Positions 45,510 to 57,337 of a DNA stretch of 64,000 nucleotides are shown piece by piece; position 1 is the first letter of the stretch; the number at the start of each line of letters is the position of its first letter. Source of the stretch: Tieghemiomyces parasiticus (taxonomy: Eukaryota; Kickxellomycota; Dimargaritomycetes; Dimargaritales; Dimargaritaceae). The notes beneath the pieces were generated by a model. That model had not been told where the DNA came from, searched no databases, and worked only from the letters and a program-made list of their open reading frames with translations. Location: the NCBI GenBank assembly GCA_027575765.1, contig JANBPT010000139.1:1-64000 (forward strand), given 5' to 3'. A program made the position numbers and the translations under genes.

Positions 45510-48038
45510 CTACTTGTTGGCCGCGTCCCGGTCGCCGCCTTCCTTGGCGCCGTCGAACCCATAGGAGCTGTGGGCATCGTCTAAAACGTCAGGGTTCTCG
45601 GCGATGCGGAGCACATTATCGGCCAGCTGCATCACATCTGCGTACTCCTGGTCCTCCTCGTCGGCGTACTCCAAGTGCGCATCGGCACCCAGGCTCTCGC
45701 TGGAGCCGTGGGCGGCACCGTTAGGAAGCTGGCCAGCCATAGGCGTGGACGGCGAGGTACCGCTGACGTGCCCGGCCGCCGAGGCGGGGAGGGTGGGACG
45801 ACGGCCCGAGTGCTCGGCCATGTTGTCGAGGAGGGTACGTATCGATGTGAGCAGCGTGGGGTGGTCAAGGATGAGCCGGGTGAGCTGGGGGTCCCGCTGC
45901 TCCAAAAAGTGCAGCACGATCCACACCGCGACGTGATGGAAAGCGATACCCTGTTCGGGTTTCAAGAATTCCTCAAGGTAGCCCTGAATCCCGCCGTGCG
46001 GCTGCTGCCATACCTCCACGAACCACGAAAGATCCGGTGCCCGTACCGCTAGGTTGCCGATCGCTGCCGCGCTGTTGCCCTGCACGTCCCCGTTGTCCTG
46101 GCCCGTCAGTTGCACCAGCACGGGCAGGATACCAGCCTGCAGGATGCGTTCGTTGAGCTCCTCGCTCAGGCTCAGAACGGCCAAGACGGCCGTCATCTCA
46201 CCCTGCACTACGGGCGAGCAGTCGAGCACCAGGTCGCGGATCAACTCGATGGCCCCAGCCTCCACGATGGCCAATTTGTTGTCGTCGGAACTAGCGGCCA
46301 GATTGCGCAGGGCGCTGATGGCGTGGCACTGAATCTCTTGGTTGTCACGGAAGGCTAACAGCTGGATGAGTGGCGGCAAGAAATTGGCCTCAATGATGGG
46401 GGCCTCGTTATCAGGGTGGATCGATATGTTGCGGATGCAGGCCACCGCCGACACGATCAGAGCCACGATGGCTGATTGAAGCAGGCGGAGAAGGGACGGC
46501 AGGCCGTTGGCGCGTACAATAGCCTCCTGGTAGTATTGGTCCGAGGCCAGATTGCGCAGGGCCAGGGCGGCCTGGCACTGCACCTTAGGCGAGGCCGTGT
46601 CCATCAGGTGAATCAGGGAGTTAACCAGCTTGGGCTCTGAGCTCGACAGACGTTTGCGGCTGCTAGCGTCCACGGCGATGTTGCTGAGCGCGGTGGTGCA
46701 GTAGTACTGCACATCCGGGTCAGTGGAGGAGAGCAGGCTGACCAGGACCGGGATGGCCCCGGCCGTCACCAGCTGCTGGCGGTTCTCGGCCGAGTGGGTC
46801 ATGTTGAGAAGGGCCCCCGTAGCGTTGCGCTGCACCCTAATGTCGGCGGAACGGGCCAGGCGGGTCAGAGGGATGAGGGCACCGCTCTTGGCGATCTTGG
46901 ACTTGTTCTCCTCGTGGGTAGCAAGGTTGGTGATGCAGCCGACGGCGTTGCACTGGGCCTCCACGTTGGGGGACATCATGAGCCGGATGAGCTGCTCGAC
47001 ACCGCCCTGTTGGACAATCAGCAGCTTGTTGTAAGGGTCTACAGCCAGGTTGCCGATGGCGGTAGATGCGGCGCACTGCACGTCGCTGTCCTGGGACTGC
47101 AGTAGGAACATGATGGGCTCGAGGGCGTCGCGTTCAATTGGGCGCACATCTGGAAAGGGAAGCGAAGACGATGGGTGTATGTGTGTGCAGAAACGGGTCA
47201 GCCAGTGAGACGTAAGTACAAGTAGAAAGGGAGGACAGAAATGTGGTGTCGCCACGGGCCGTTCAACAGCAGCAAGGGGTGTCGGTTCCCCTGGCCTTGA
47301 TTTGGGCTACAACGTACCAATTTCAGAAATTTCGCTGAAGGCGAGGGCCGCGGAGCGCTGGAGATCCACATTGTCAGAAAAGGCCAGAGTGGTCAGGGCC
47401 CGCAGAGGTTCGCCCTCAAAGAAGTTGATGTTGTTCCGGTCTGTAGTGGAGAAGGAGAGAGATCATAGGGGTTGGAGTAGGGTGAGGGGCCTGCAGGGCT
47501 GGGTGTGACAAGGGCGGAATAGTAACCAGGCTTTGGGGACCTTTCTGGACGAGAGCAGCAGCGGGAAGCAACCGCGTCGGTCCCCCTGGCAGGTCGCGCT
47601 GTCGAGTCTTACCTTCAAAGTAATGTATAAGATCCTTGACAGCTTCGTGCTCGCCCTCCTGAAGTAGGGTCTCGTAGCCATTCTTGCTGTCGCAGCCTGC
47701 GGGGTGTGATCGAAAAGCCATCATGGTGGTAGGTAGGGGAGGTCGTTAGAGCGCGGTCAGCCTGCCGTGGCAATCCCTAGGACGGTTCACTACTCGCGGT
47801 GGGTAGGCTAGAGTCCGAACGCGTGGGCGCGTCGGCAAGCCAGGTCACGATGACCAGTCACTCAAGGTGTCGAGATGTACCGGTTATCACCCACGGCAAC
47901 TTATGGGGCTTGGACGCGTCACTATCGACCCAGTCGGAGCGGACGCTGCAGTGCAAGGGGAGAGTAATTATACTTACAGTTAAACCAGGTAGGACAGCAA
48001 ATGCGGCAGGACGCGCAGGCACTCTGACAGGCACCCAT
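45510..48038 (-). CDS. VAC8: Vacuolar armadillo-repeat protein Vac8
   Basis: Four exons (47978-48038, 47613-47696, 47318-47440, 45510-47149) encode about 635 residues. Exon 1 begins [16 protein letters not shown], with a myristoylatable glycine 2 and six cysteines for palmitoylation, as in Vac8 (MGSCCSCLK). Then come [41 protein letters not shown], and a solenoid of armadillo repeats with recurrent NLA(V/S/T) helix ends: [65 protein letters not shown] and ALRNLAAS. Vac8 anchors to the vacuole and serves inheritance, fusion, nucleus-vacuole junctions and cytoplasm-to-vacuole targeting. A C-terminal disordered, acidic extension (after about residue 560) makes it longer than yeast Vac8 (578). 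The upstream 800 bases are pyrimidine-rich on the sense strand. Confidence 0.95.
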
Positions 48039-49578
48039 GCTGGTACAGGCTTGGAACGATCGCTGAGAGGGTGCGGAGGTAGGGCAGGTAGGAGGGAAGT
48101 GGGGCCGGCGGCTCTGGAAGAGGCAGGGTGGGCGGGCGTGGGCGGAGGTGGGGGGGCCGGCAGGTGTATGCGGGTGGTGAGAGTATTTGGGGGAGAGGGC
48201 GTCGGTTAGGAGATGCAGAAATGGGGACGCGGTCGGGATTGCCAATGAAAGGGTCAGGAGCGTTGGAGGAGGAGGGAAGAATGGACAAGCGTCGGAATGT
48301 ACGCGGAAGACCCAGGGTCGAACACGAGAGTATGGAAAGGAGCCGAGGGTGGGGAAAGGGGTCGACACGATGTGGATGGAGACGGGACAAAGGGTGAGAG
48401 AGGTGGTGGGTGTATGCGCGAGCGCAGGGCGTGGGCAGACCTAAAGGTGGAGGGGGGATAGGCCTGGCTGTCTTTAGCACGTCAACGGATAGGAGCAGGA
48501 GGAAAGAAGGGTGGGCGTGTGCAAGGGCACGAAACCAGGCGACATGAGCCGTAAGGGTGAGAGCGGAGGATGACAGGAGACGTAACCCGGGCGGGCTGGC
48601 CAGCAATAGGACAGTGGGGAGGGGAAGTGGGAGGTGGGGAGAAAGGCCACTGCGGTTGCCGTCGAGTGGGAAGGTGTCTTACTGGCGGCGGGACGAACGC
48701 GGTGACGAAATATCAGGTGGAGGGCCGAAGAAGCGGACTTGGAAAAAGAACGGCCTAGAGAGGCACACGCAGCGGCGCGTGGTGCGCCGGACTTACCAAA
48801 GGATAGGCGCTGGTCGATGGTAGGGGCCGGGTGGGCTTAACAGTTACGGGGCTACGCTTGCGCAGAACGCTACTTGTGTGAGGGGTAGTACAGTTGCTGC
48901 TAGCAAGTAGGACGAGAGGTGAGGGAATTCGCTAGTATGAGCTGGAAACCGCTAGGCGTGGGGGAAGTACCCGGCGCGACAAAGGAGCTAATGGGGGAGG
49001 GGGATACAAAGAGGAGGAGGAATGAGCGCATCCAGGAGGAGAGGGTCTGGAAGTCACTTGTGGGCCAACGACCGCAGGCCAATACTAGAAGACATGCGAA
49101 TGCAAACCAAGCGGAGAAGCCACGAACTGAGCAGGGCGGAATGAGACCAAGGGACAGCCTGACTTCTGGGCAGAGGTGATCCCGCTGGTACCGCGGGCAG
49201 CAGGCTTCAGGGTCAGTGAGCGGACGCCGGCTGCCGTGTGTCGCCACTGGGCCATCGGGAACAGGGTGGGAAAAAGGCCGGGGCGTCGGAGAGGAAGGAT
49301 TGTTGGTACGGCAGAGGCCGGCGCAGCCCGCATTCAGCCTTGGTTTACCCCAACATTCAGGGCACCGCTCTTCGCTGGGCCCCAAGTGGCATGGATTAAG
49401 TTATTTCAGACTGCAGTTGCACTGCCCCCCCCCGCCTTCCCTCCATGACGTTTGCAGGGCATACACGCACCCTTTCTCAAGACACCGCTCCTTTCCATAT
49501 ACTCGAAACTTCATTGTTTATGTACCAAAATCGGCTGCTTATTAAATATTGGGACGGGTTCCCGTTCCGGCCGGCTTT
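48039..49578. other. VAC8 upstream region
   Basis: About 1.5 kb between the VAC8 start and GWT1 stop, both minus strand. Positions 48050-48830 are purine-rich on the plus strand, so C/T-rich on the VAC8 sense strand. Open frames here reflect this bias. Nothing else was recognised. Confidence 0.5.
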
Positions 49579-51173
49579 TTAACTGGCCCGAACGGTCGTG
49601 TAAAGCTGAACGATGGCAATGTGTGCGAGCAGGATTCCGAGACTAGTCACGGCGGGCGTGTACAGCGTACGCATCGACATGTTAATGATACCCGTCATGA
49701 TGTTGGCGACCAGGAAGCAGGTCAGGCCATAGCGGTTGAACGCCGCCAGGCCCCAGGGGGTGTTGGGGTCGTGCTCAGGGACGGTGGCGGCGCCGCGTTT
49801 CCAATGCACGACGTATTCCAGGATGTAGAACCCCGTCACGTACGACAGGTTGAACGAGGCGGTCCACAGGATGTAGGGCAGGTTGACCAGGCGGCGGGAA
49901 ATGTCCATCCCGAGTCCGTAGTAGAGGATGCAGAACAGGGCCCACAGGGCAAGGGAATGCATGATAAGGCGGCCAAGCTGGCGGGTGTTGTCGGCCCAGG
50001 TGCGCAGGTCGGCAAACATAAGTTTGCCCACGGCCAGGGACCCTAGGGATAGGGACAGGTATCCAATGAACCCCAACAGACCCTCGCGGTTCATACTGAT
50101 CAGGTCGGTACGCGGGGCATGCATAATGTAGTCCTGGAGGCCGCCGTAGGTCAGGGCCAGCTGGTACCCTACAGCCAGCAGGGTGGAGGTGACGGCCGGA
50201 TACGGCAGGAGGGCCTGGGCAAGGCAGATGGGGATCGGGAGGAGGCCCAGGGTGAAAAAGAAGTTCCAGTGCACGCCGTACTCGGTGACGTGCTCCTGGT
50301 ACGCGGAACCCTTCACGGTCAAGAGCCGGCCGAACCCTAGGAGGAGCAGGTAGAGGCTGGATCGTAGGGCGGCCAGTAGCTGGGTACGCAGGGTTGGAGT
50401 CGGGCCACGGCGCTGAATTGTCGGTAGGTAGGCCCGGGCGCTGACCAGGCCGGCGGAGAAGACGAACGAGCCCACGCCAATGTCCATGAGAGAACTGCCA
50501 AAGGTTTCGACCTTGGCGTACGACCGCGGGAAGATCGAAAAGTCCACAGCCAGGATGGATACGCAGGTAAGGATCATGAGGACCGCGCGGTACACCGAGA
50601 TGTAGGCACGACGTTCCCCGGCTCCGGCCGTCGCGTGCTCCTTGGCCTGGGTGCTATCCACCCCTGCGGGATGTCCCGGGGTCGGTACGGGACGGATGTT
50701 AGCGAAAAAGTAGAACCCTATCAGGGTCATCCCGGCCATCATCGCCCAGCGGTAGGGGATGGCCACGCACGACAGTGTCATGGGCACGCAGAAGAGGAAG
50801 TAAGTGATCAGGAAAGCCCCTACCGATTTAGTTTCGGTCCGAGGGGCCTGGCCCTGCTCAAAGTAGGTCTTGGCCGTGAGCCAGAGCCAGTAGCTGACCT
50901 GTCCACGGGCACCAGGGTTCGGGGGGCGGGTGAGTAATCAAGGGTTGAGGGCAAGTTAGCTCCGGTTCCTCCGTCTGGGGGTTGGGGTTCGCGAGTGGCA
51001 AACACCGCAGTACCAGCTGCCATCGAAGCTCCGACGCGCCTCCGGGTGGGATTGGGCTTCGAGGAACTTACCAGGCACACAATGTTGACCCAGGCCACCT
51101 CGTAGATGCTGGAGCCGGAATGGCCCGTGACCCACTCCTCCTTGGCCGCCTTGTATTCGTAGAAATCATCCAT
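49579..51173 (-). CDS. GWT1: GPI-anchor inositol acyltransferase Gwt1/PIG-W
   Basis: Two exons (51072-51173, 49579-50898; intron 173 bases) give about 473 residues, close to yeast Gwt1 (490). The short first exon has YKAAKEEWVTGHSGSSIYEV, matching the family's luminal start, and continues in phase with VSYWLWLTAKTYF. There are at least eleven hydrophobic segments. Conserved blocks are VDFSIFPRSYAKVETFG, SLMDIGVGSFVFSAGLVSAR, the GVHWNFFFTLGLLP signature, and NREGLLGFIGYLSL. This ER enzyme adds palmitate to the inositol of GlcN-PI and is the target class of manogepix-type antifungals. The ATG at 51173 was chosen over one 21 bases upstream by family length; the upstream one remains possible. 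Confidence 0.93.
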
Positions 51174-51669
51174 GGTGGGACCGGGAATGGGCAACGTCTC
51201 TTGTGGTGCAGTACGTTGGAGTTAGAAAGAGGTGGGTAACAGTGGCGAAACTCACAGTCAGCGTGGTAAGGCTATTTTTAACGGTGGACCGTTACGGAGC
51301 CACCCGAAAGAAATGGAATGCTTAGGAGGGAGAATTATGTAGGCGCTGTGAATGTGAACAGGGTGCCAAACTGTGGGGATCGCCTCACCATGGCAGTGAT
51401 GAGGGATTGGATGGAGTTGGGATCGCTTCGATTGCTCATTACTGTCACTGACCGTTAGTTTCACAGGTCCAATACGTAATATGTATTGATCGTTTCCCAA
51501 CCCTCCCACCCTACCCCACCATACCAAAACAATACACGTTATATATTTAATTACCCTGTTAAGCTCTAAACGCAACTAATCGCAATGAAAGTGATAATCA
51601 TCGGAGACATGGCTGTGGCAGGAAACAAAAGAAAACTTTCCTCTGCTGACTCTCCATAAGTTTGGCTGC
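51174..51669. other. Intergenic
   Basis: About 500 bases between the GWT1 start and the MBOAT stop. A CT/AT-rich stretch at 51480-51560 is present. No gene was recognised. Confidence 0.5.
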
Positions 51670-53217
51670 TTAGGCTTGGTGCGGCTTGGTAGCCATCGCA
51701 GGCGCGCCGTAGTGAAATTGCCGCAGCCAGCGCCCGCCACCCAGTTGAAAGAACAGGATGAAGGCCACCAGGCCGACGTGACCTAGATAGTAGTTGACCC
51801 GCCAGACGTATAGACTCTCGTGCCAGTACAGCAGCACGAATGGGGTGACGGCGTAGTGGACGGAGAATGTGGTGATGGCCCAGCCGGCGATGTCGTAGGC
51901 CCGACGCCGACCGCTAGTGACACTACCGCCGTCCGGCCGCACGAAAATAGGGCGAAGTGAGCGGCGTAGGGTACGCGCCACGCTAGCCATGACGGCTACG
52001 GTGATGAATGATAGGTAATACCCCGGGAAAAACCCGTGCCACAGCGCTGACACCAGAAACGTGGCCAAGGTGGTCGCCAGCGTGGGTTTGGTACCCGGTG
52101 GAGTAAGCCGCAGGAATACGTAGTTCTTGAGCCAGCGGTTGGTGGCCAGATTCCAAGCGTCCAGCAGCTCCTTTATGTTCTGGGCGGTTTCGTAACGCAA
52201 CGGATGCACGTTGGTAAGGGCGTTCCACCCGCGCACCTTGCCCGCAGATGTGGCGGATCCCTCGATGTAACCTTCGAATCCCAGCCCAGCCAGGATGCAA
52301 CTGCCCTCGGCGGTCAGCCAGGCCACATAGAACGGAAGGCGGGTCGCGAAGCAGGTGGCGAGTATGTAACCAATCCGCGTGGGGAGGCCCAAGGCGGCAT
52401 ATTGGGCGCTGAGGAGGCGGCGCGCCGGGAACTGCGGGGCCAAGAACAGCACGCCTAGCAGCGGTAGAAGGCCGCTTAGTAGCTTGCGGTACGCAGCCGG
52501 CCGGCTGTCCGGAATAACCGGCGGCTCGGCAGGGTTAGCCTGGGCACCGGCGGGCCGGAAGACACGGAGGCTGATGAATTCCCGGTAGTCGGCAAACTCG
52601 AAGGCCGGGCCGACAAAGAAGCTGCCAAAGAAGAATACATATCCACCAAACTCCAAGAGCGACGGCCACTCACCAGGCAGGACCGCCCGGCTCCGCTGGC
52701 GCGCTGACAGCACTGATGGTGGACCTGCCTTCTGCTCCGTTGCAGCACCGTTCTCCCGCCGTTCCCGGGCCAAACAGTGCCCGTCGTAGACGCTATACGC
52801 AAATGACGTCAACTTGATCACCAGCATCATTTGGGCACCCGAGTGGTCCAGTGGCGGGTTGTCGATGTCGTATCCCAGCCGGTGAATGTGGGTCAGGGAC
52901 AAGTGGGCCATGGTCAGGATAAACACGGCCCGGGGCCCCCACACGCTTGACCCGATGGTGGACACGAGGCCGTAGGTGGCCAGCGTGCTAGCCAAAATGT
53001 GCACCATGCCGATCCATTGGCCCTGGACCACCAGGAAAAGGAAGGCCGTGGCGGCGAGTGAGAAGGTGTGCTTGAGTGCCGGGCGGTCGACAGGAAGCTG
53101 GCGGAAGCCGTGGGCGAGCGGATACGCCAGAAGGAGGCAAGCCATGACCTGGACCCGGTCGGCCGGGAGACCGCCCAGGTACCGGTTCGAGAGCGACTGG
53201 AAGAAGGGTGCGAGCAT
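51670..53217 (-). CDS. ALE1: MBOAT lysophospholipid acyltransferase (Ale1/LPCAT type)
   Basis: An intronless frame of about 515 residues with roughly ten hydrophobic helices. The MBOAT catalytic pair is visible: the asparagine motif WNLATNRWLKNYVFLRL and the histidine motif FLVSALWHGFFPGYYLSF. Before them lie DGHCLARERR, LEFGGYVFFFGSFFVGPAFEF with DYREF, and ETAQNIKELLDAWN, all typical of Ale1/Lpt1 and MBOAT1/2/5. It acylates lysophospholipids in the ER and remodels phospholipid chains. An upstream in-frame ATG would add 19 proline-rich residues. I chose MLAPFFQSLS because it starts directly before the first helix. It sits head to tail with GWT1, another ER multi-spanning acyltransferase, but they are not homologous. 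Confidence 0.92.
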   Translation of the reverse strand: MLAPFFQSLSNRYLGGLPADRVQVMACLLLAYPLAHGFRQLPVDRPALKHTFSLAATAFLFLVVQGQWIGMVHILASTLATYGLVSTIGSSVWGPRAVFILTMAHLSLTHIHRLGYDIDNPPLDHSGAQMMLVIKLTSFAYSVYDGHCLARERRENGAATEQKAGPPSVLSARQRSRAVLPGEWPSLLEFGGYVFFFGSFFVGPAFEFADYREFISLRVFRPAGAQANPAEPPVIPDSRPAAYRKLLSGLLPLLGVLFLAPQFPARRLLSAQYAALGLPTRIGYILATCFATRLPFYVAWLTAEGSCILAGLGFEGYIEGSATSAGKVRGWNALTNVHPLRYETAQNIKELLDAWNLATNRWLKNYVFLRLTPPGTKPTLATTLATFLVSALWHGFFPGYYLSFITVAVMASVARTLRRSLRPIFVRPDGGSVTSGRRRAYDIAGWAITTFSVHYAVTPFVLLYWHESLYVWRVNYYLGHVGLVAFILFFQLGGGRWLRQFHYGAPAMATKPHQA

Positions 53218-54139
53218 AAGAGCTGGCGGTGGAGGGGAGAGGGAGTGGAGGGGAATCAATAGGTTCGGGGCCACAAAGGGCGGGTTGCAAAAGGGAATCG
53301 CAATGGTTTGGGTCTACGGGTAGGGGGAAGGTGGCCACTTCAACAGGTCATGGCCGCCGGAGGACAAGACGCGCTTGGAATAGAACAGGCGATCGCGTAT
53401 TGGGTCAAGCAGAGTGCAGCCTTGTGGTGACAGCAGCCAAACCAGGGGGGGGACTACCCTTTTACAAGGTAGCAATGAACACGTGGAAAAGGGGTATGAA
53501 GGAGGACGCTAAGCAAACGGGCCCCAAGGTAGATATCGCGCAGTTTCGTATATGGCGCCTTGCATCTGAGAGAATAGAGGCGGCAGGCCTTCTAGCTGAC
53601 CATCCTGGGCCCCGTCTCTCTCTATGTCTAACTAAACAGGTTAAGGCGTGCCTCTATACCTGAATCCAATCTGTGTAGACCTGACTGTGTTCATTAAAGG
53701 CGGTGGCTTACAGGTAAATCACGCCACCCGGAATAGAATTAGCGATACCCAGTCAAATAAGATTGTGCATATCGGACCATACAATGCTAGCCTGTAGACA
53801 TCTGCCCTGGTCCTGGCGGGCGGGTACCTAAAGGCACCAATGGGGGGGAGGCTATGCTTGCTGAAACGCCGCTTTATGCTAGAAGCGAAGGGACTAAAGT
53901 GCTGTTGAATAACCAAGTATCCCATACATCCAGATGACAAAAATATACTGATGCTATCCCCTGTGCTGGCGCGAAGCGTCACAGCGGGAGAAGGTAAATA
54001 TTTCCAACGCAGCTTCTAAAGACCTGCGCGATTAAGACCCTGGTCAAAGGGGGGGATGGTTCCAAAGACACACGACCAAAAAAAAACCCACAATGCACTG
54101 GACTTTTATACACCACAGACCCAGACGCCCCACGATTCC
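53218..54139. other. Divergent intergenic region
   Basis: About 0.9 kb between the MBOAT and MBIP-like starts. A TTTTATA element at about 54104 lies 36 bases before the chosen MBIP-like ATG. Open frames are short and without features. Confidence 0.45.
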
Positions 54140-55413
54140 ATGTCCACTACAGCAGTGTTCCCTTCCGCCACGTCGATGAGCCTAGAAAAGACCGGATTTC
54201 CTTCCTCCAGCATCCCGACACCGCCCATTCCCTTCCGACTGCCTCTTGCTACTTCGATTGCTTATTGCCTAGCCATGACGATTCAAGACTGGCATGAACC
54301 GCTAGCCGCCTTCCTGGACCGCTTGGGACTCCAGCAGACCACCGACACTCTCCGGGTGGAACTGCTCACTTTTTCAACGCGACGGAATCAGGCCGTAGTT
54401 CTCGACGAACTCCAGCGACTCCAGGCGGCTTTGGGCACTTTCCTAGGTACGTCGTCTACGCAGCCTGCCCCGTGTCAAACTGAGCAACCGGCGGCTGGTA
54501 GCTCACCCACCTCGGCCGCCGCTGCCGCCATCCCCATCGATAAGGTGGAAACTACGACTCAAAACTCTGCGCCGGCTAAGAGGGCCGCCGACGAGTCGAA
54601 TCAACAACAACAGCCGCAGCAACCCCGGGACGCGGCCACGCAGCCGACCCTACGTCATCTTGAATCCGACCTCGTCCAAGTCCGCGCCGACGCGGCGGAT
54701 ATTGACGACCGTATCGACCATTTCCGGGCTCTCAAACGCCGCGAGATCAACGCCAGCAACGAGCAGGAATTCTTCCGACCAGAAACCCGCCGTCAGCACC
54801 CGCACCATCTGTCGTGCGCCCGGGTCGATATGAGTGGGGTCAACCGCTCGATCCAGATGAAACAGGAAATCGTTAATAACGAGGACGGGCCGCTCATGCA
54901 GTCGGTGACGACTACTATTATCACCGTCACGGAGGCTACGGCCGGCGGGGAGACGGCTGGTGATACCCGGACGGTACGGCGGCCGGCGGAACCCTTGCCC
55001 ACGGCTGAAGGCCCGGACCGACCATATTCGGGACTGGAAGAACGCTTGGATAACCTCCGCGAGCACTTGGGCGTTAAGTTTAGTAAGTACTGGGATCAGT
55101 GGGCTTCAACCACAGCACCTTTTGTTTATTATATAGATATACTTTTTTGGTATTTTATACCTATCCGCGAATGACCTCGTTTGAACCGGCACTAACTTGT
55201 ATACGTTCATTGTGCCCCGCCCCTCTCCACATTTCCCTCCCCCTCTTCCTCCCCCCCCCTGGTGTATTAGCGGCCGATCATGGGGCTTCCGTCTACGAGC
55301 GAGTCAAGGCGCTGGAAGACCGGTTGCTCTTTCTCGAACGAGAACTGCCCGAGTGGTCCTTGGAGAATTTCGCTCCGTCCTCTGACGCCATCATGGATGA
55401 TTTATCGATGTAA
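54140..55413 (+). CDS. MBIP-like protein (ATAC-complex subunit type)
   Basis: Two exons (54140-55082, 55271-55413) joined in phase, about 361 residues. The diagnostic C-terminal half matches MAP3K12-binding inhibitory protein 1: DIDDRIDHFRALKRREIN, NEQEFF, a CARVD cysteine segment, GLEERLDNLREHLGV, then VYERVKALEDRLLFLERELPEW. MBIP has the same series (INE.N..dFC, SCARTD, ERL.NIE.HL, IYQRIKKLEDKILELE). The last part is a coiled-coil leucine zipper. The N-terminus (MTIQDWHEPLAAFLDRLG) forms helices and is followed by a Gln/Ala-rich linker. In animals MBIP scaffolds the ATAC histone acetyltransferase. An alternative start lies 84 bases upstream. The annotation of the N-terminal third is uncertain. 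Confidence 0.7.
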
Positions 55414-55643
55414 TTGTCATTGTCAAATTATCCCCTTCACCCCAGCCCAGCCTAACTCTATTGACCTTTTCTGTGGCGCACACTAGTGATGATTGAAAAA
55501 CATACACACACGCGTGACTTGCTCGTGAGCACTTTCAAACACAACTCGATGGTCGGTGAAATTCAATCAAGTGATGATACTTCACAATGGAACGCCGGTC
55601 AGGGAAAGTATCTGTTCGATTGCGAAAAGTACGGGTTCATACG

Positions 55644-57337
55644 CTACGATAGTTTGGGATTTGGCACGAACCTGGGGGGTAACGTCTTCCTTTTGGGCGT
55701 GACATACTGTTGGTAGAGGCCCGTGTCGACCCTGGCGAAGTCAGATACCCCTGAACCCGCAGCCGTCCCTAGGGCTTCACCGGCCTGACCTGTCGATGGG
55801 GCGGATGTTAGAGGTGTGGTCCTAACTTTATATGCTTGACCATAGGCGTGATGAAAGATTCGAGCCGCCGCCGAGAAGTTGGTCTTGGGCACATGGTCAG
55901 CGGCCGTGCCAGCTGCAGGTTGCGGGTTCGCAGTCGTGCGTGACACCGGTGTCATGTCAGCCACGGTTTCTTTTAGCAGAAGAGATCTCGGCGGTGACCT
56001 TTCCGCTAGGGCCAAGGTGTCAAAGAGTTCGTCGATGGCCTCGTTATCCCGGTCGTCCAGGAGCTGACGCTCGTACAGGATGGACAGGGACGGTGTCGTG
56101 TCGATCCGGTCAGGGGTAGGCTCGAGAGCCAGTGTAGAAACGGCATGATTTGACGCGTTGGTATCGATTGCCAATGACAGTTGGGTAAAATCGGCTTCAA
56201 GGTAAGGGGTCGGTGACAAGGGTGAGGAACGATTTTGTTCCGACTCATGAGATGGATATGGAGGCGTGTAGGTGGGATGGGCCCTGACAGGTGAAGCTGG
56301 CGAGTAGTCGGGCAAGAAGCGACACATCTCGGTGGGCAGTGTGTAATGGGTCTCCCGCCGCCACGCCAGAGCTTCGGCACAGGCCGCTCGCGTCTTCTCG
56401 TCCGCCTCCAATGACCCCACTTCGACTCGACCAACTATGGGTTCCCGCTGAGCCTGCCACCACGTGTGCAGACCCGGGTAGTTGAGGTTGTACCGGGCCA
56501 GGTGTTGCAGGACCCCATTGAGCACAACAGGCTTGGGGGTAAAATAAAGGGGTCGAATGAAATCGACGGACGGCTCAGAGCAAGAGCCCAATCGGCCCAA
56601 CGCAGCCGCGGCACCACCTGGGCGTCCCGACCGCACCGACCAAACTTGGCCCACTAGCCGCGAACGTAAAAATTGATATGTAGTCTCCTGGAACAGGATG
56701 GCGTTAGCTGTCCCGTGCTGCCCTAGATATTGCCGATACAATTCTGCCGGCGCGCAGCCAAGCACTTGATCGATCTGGGGGCTCCATAGGGTGGCTATGA
56801 GCCGATCCCGAGCGCAGGAAGTAGGTAATTACATCCCGAGAAACAAGATCAGAGGCACGGCGTTAGGACCACACCGGAAGTCTTCCTGACAGATGTAAGG
56901 TTGCCCGTTTTCATATCACTGGTAGGTATACTGACCCTACGAAAACAGTCGTATGTGGGTGGGCCACTCCCTGAGCTGTACATCACAACGGCGGGGCATC
57001 ACCCCCCCCATAATCACCTACCTTCGAGCAGCCGCCCATTATAAAGGACCGTGGTCACCACGATATACCGACAGGTCACCTGCCGGGGCTGCCAGACTTC
57101 GAGCTGGCAGCGGTGGCAGCGGGCGAGCGGCGTCTCTTGGCCCCGACCACCGATTAAGGCACCGGTTCCGCCTAGCTTTCCGCCACATTGGAGGCAGCGG
57201 AAGAAGAGGAACGGGCATTCGGGCAATGCGGGTCCAGGTTTGAACGTGGTAGTGGCTTTGGGAGGTCGGAATGCATGGCGGTGAACGTGGACGATGCGGG
57301 CCTCAGGGCTAGTGGATGCGGATGGCGGTGTGGCCAT
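55644..57337 (-). CDS. DDIAS-like protein with RPA1-C-type zinc-ribbon OB fold
   Basis: Two exons (57022-57337, 55644-56794), about 488 residues, joined within an alanine codon (LLE-A-TLWSPQ). Residues 45-180 resemble the C-terminal OB fold of RPA1 as found in DDIAS (noxin). A four-cysteine ribbon (FRCLQCGGKL and ARCHRCQLE) is inserted before strands CRYIVVTTVLYNGRLLEATLW. Then come the helix VLGCAPAELYRQYLGQHG and QFLRSRLVGQVWSVR. Human DDIAS has CQKC...CPKC, YRYKLSLKV and FFGLTATGLHRYI in the same order. The C-terminal 300 residues are disordered and end PPRFVPNPKLS. A role in DNA repair or single-strand binding is inferred from the fold only. The start at 57337 follows an in-frame stop and a non-ATG stretch. 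It is convergent with the MBIP-like gene, 230 bases apart. Confidence 0.65.

Noticed and set aside
48900..49385. 161-codon minus-strand frame between VAC8 and GWT1
   Set aside because: It has low-complexity composition, no family features and competing frames.
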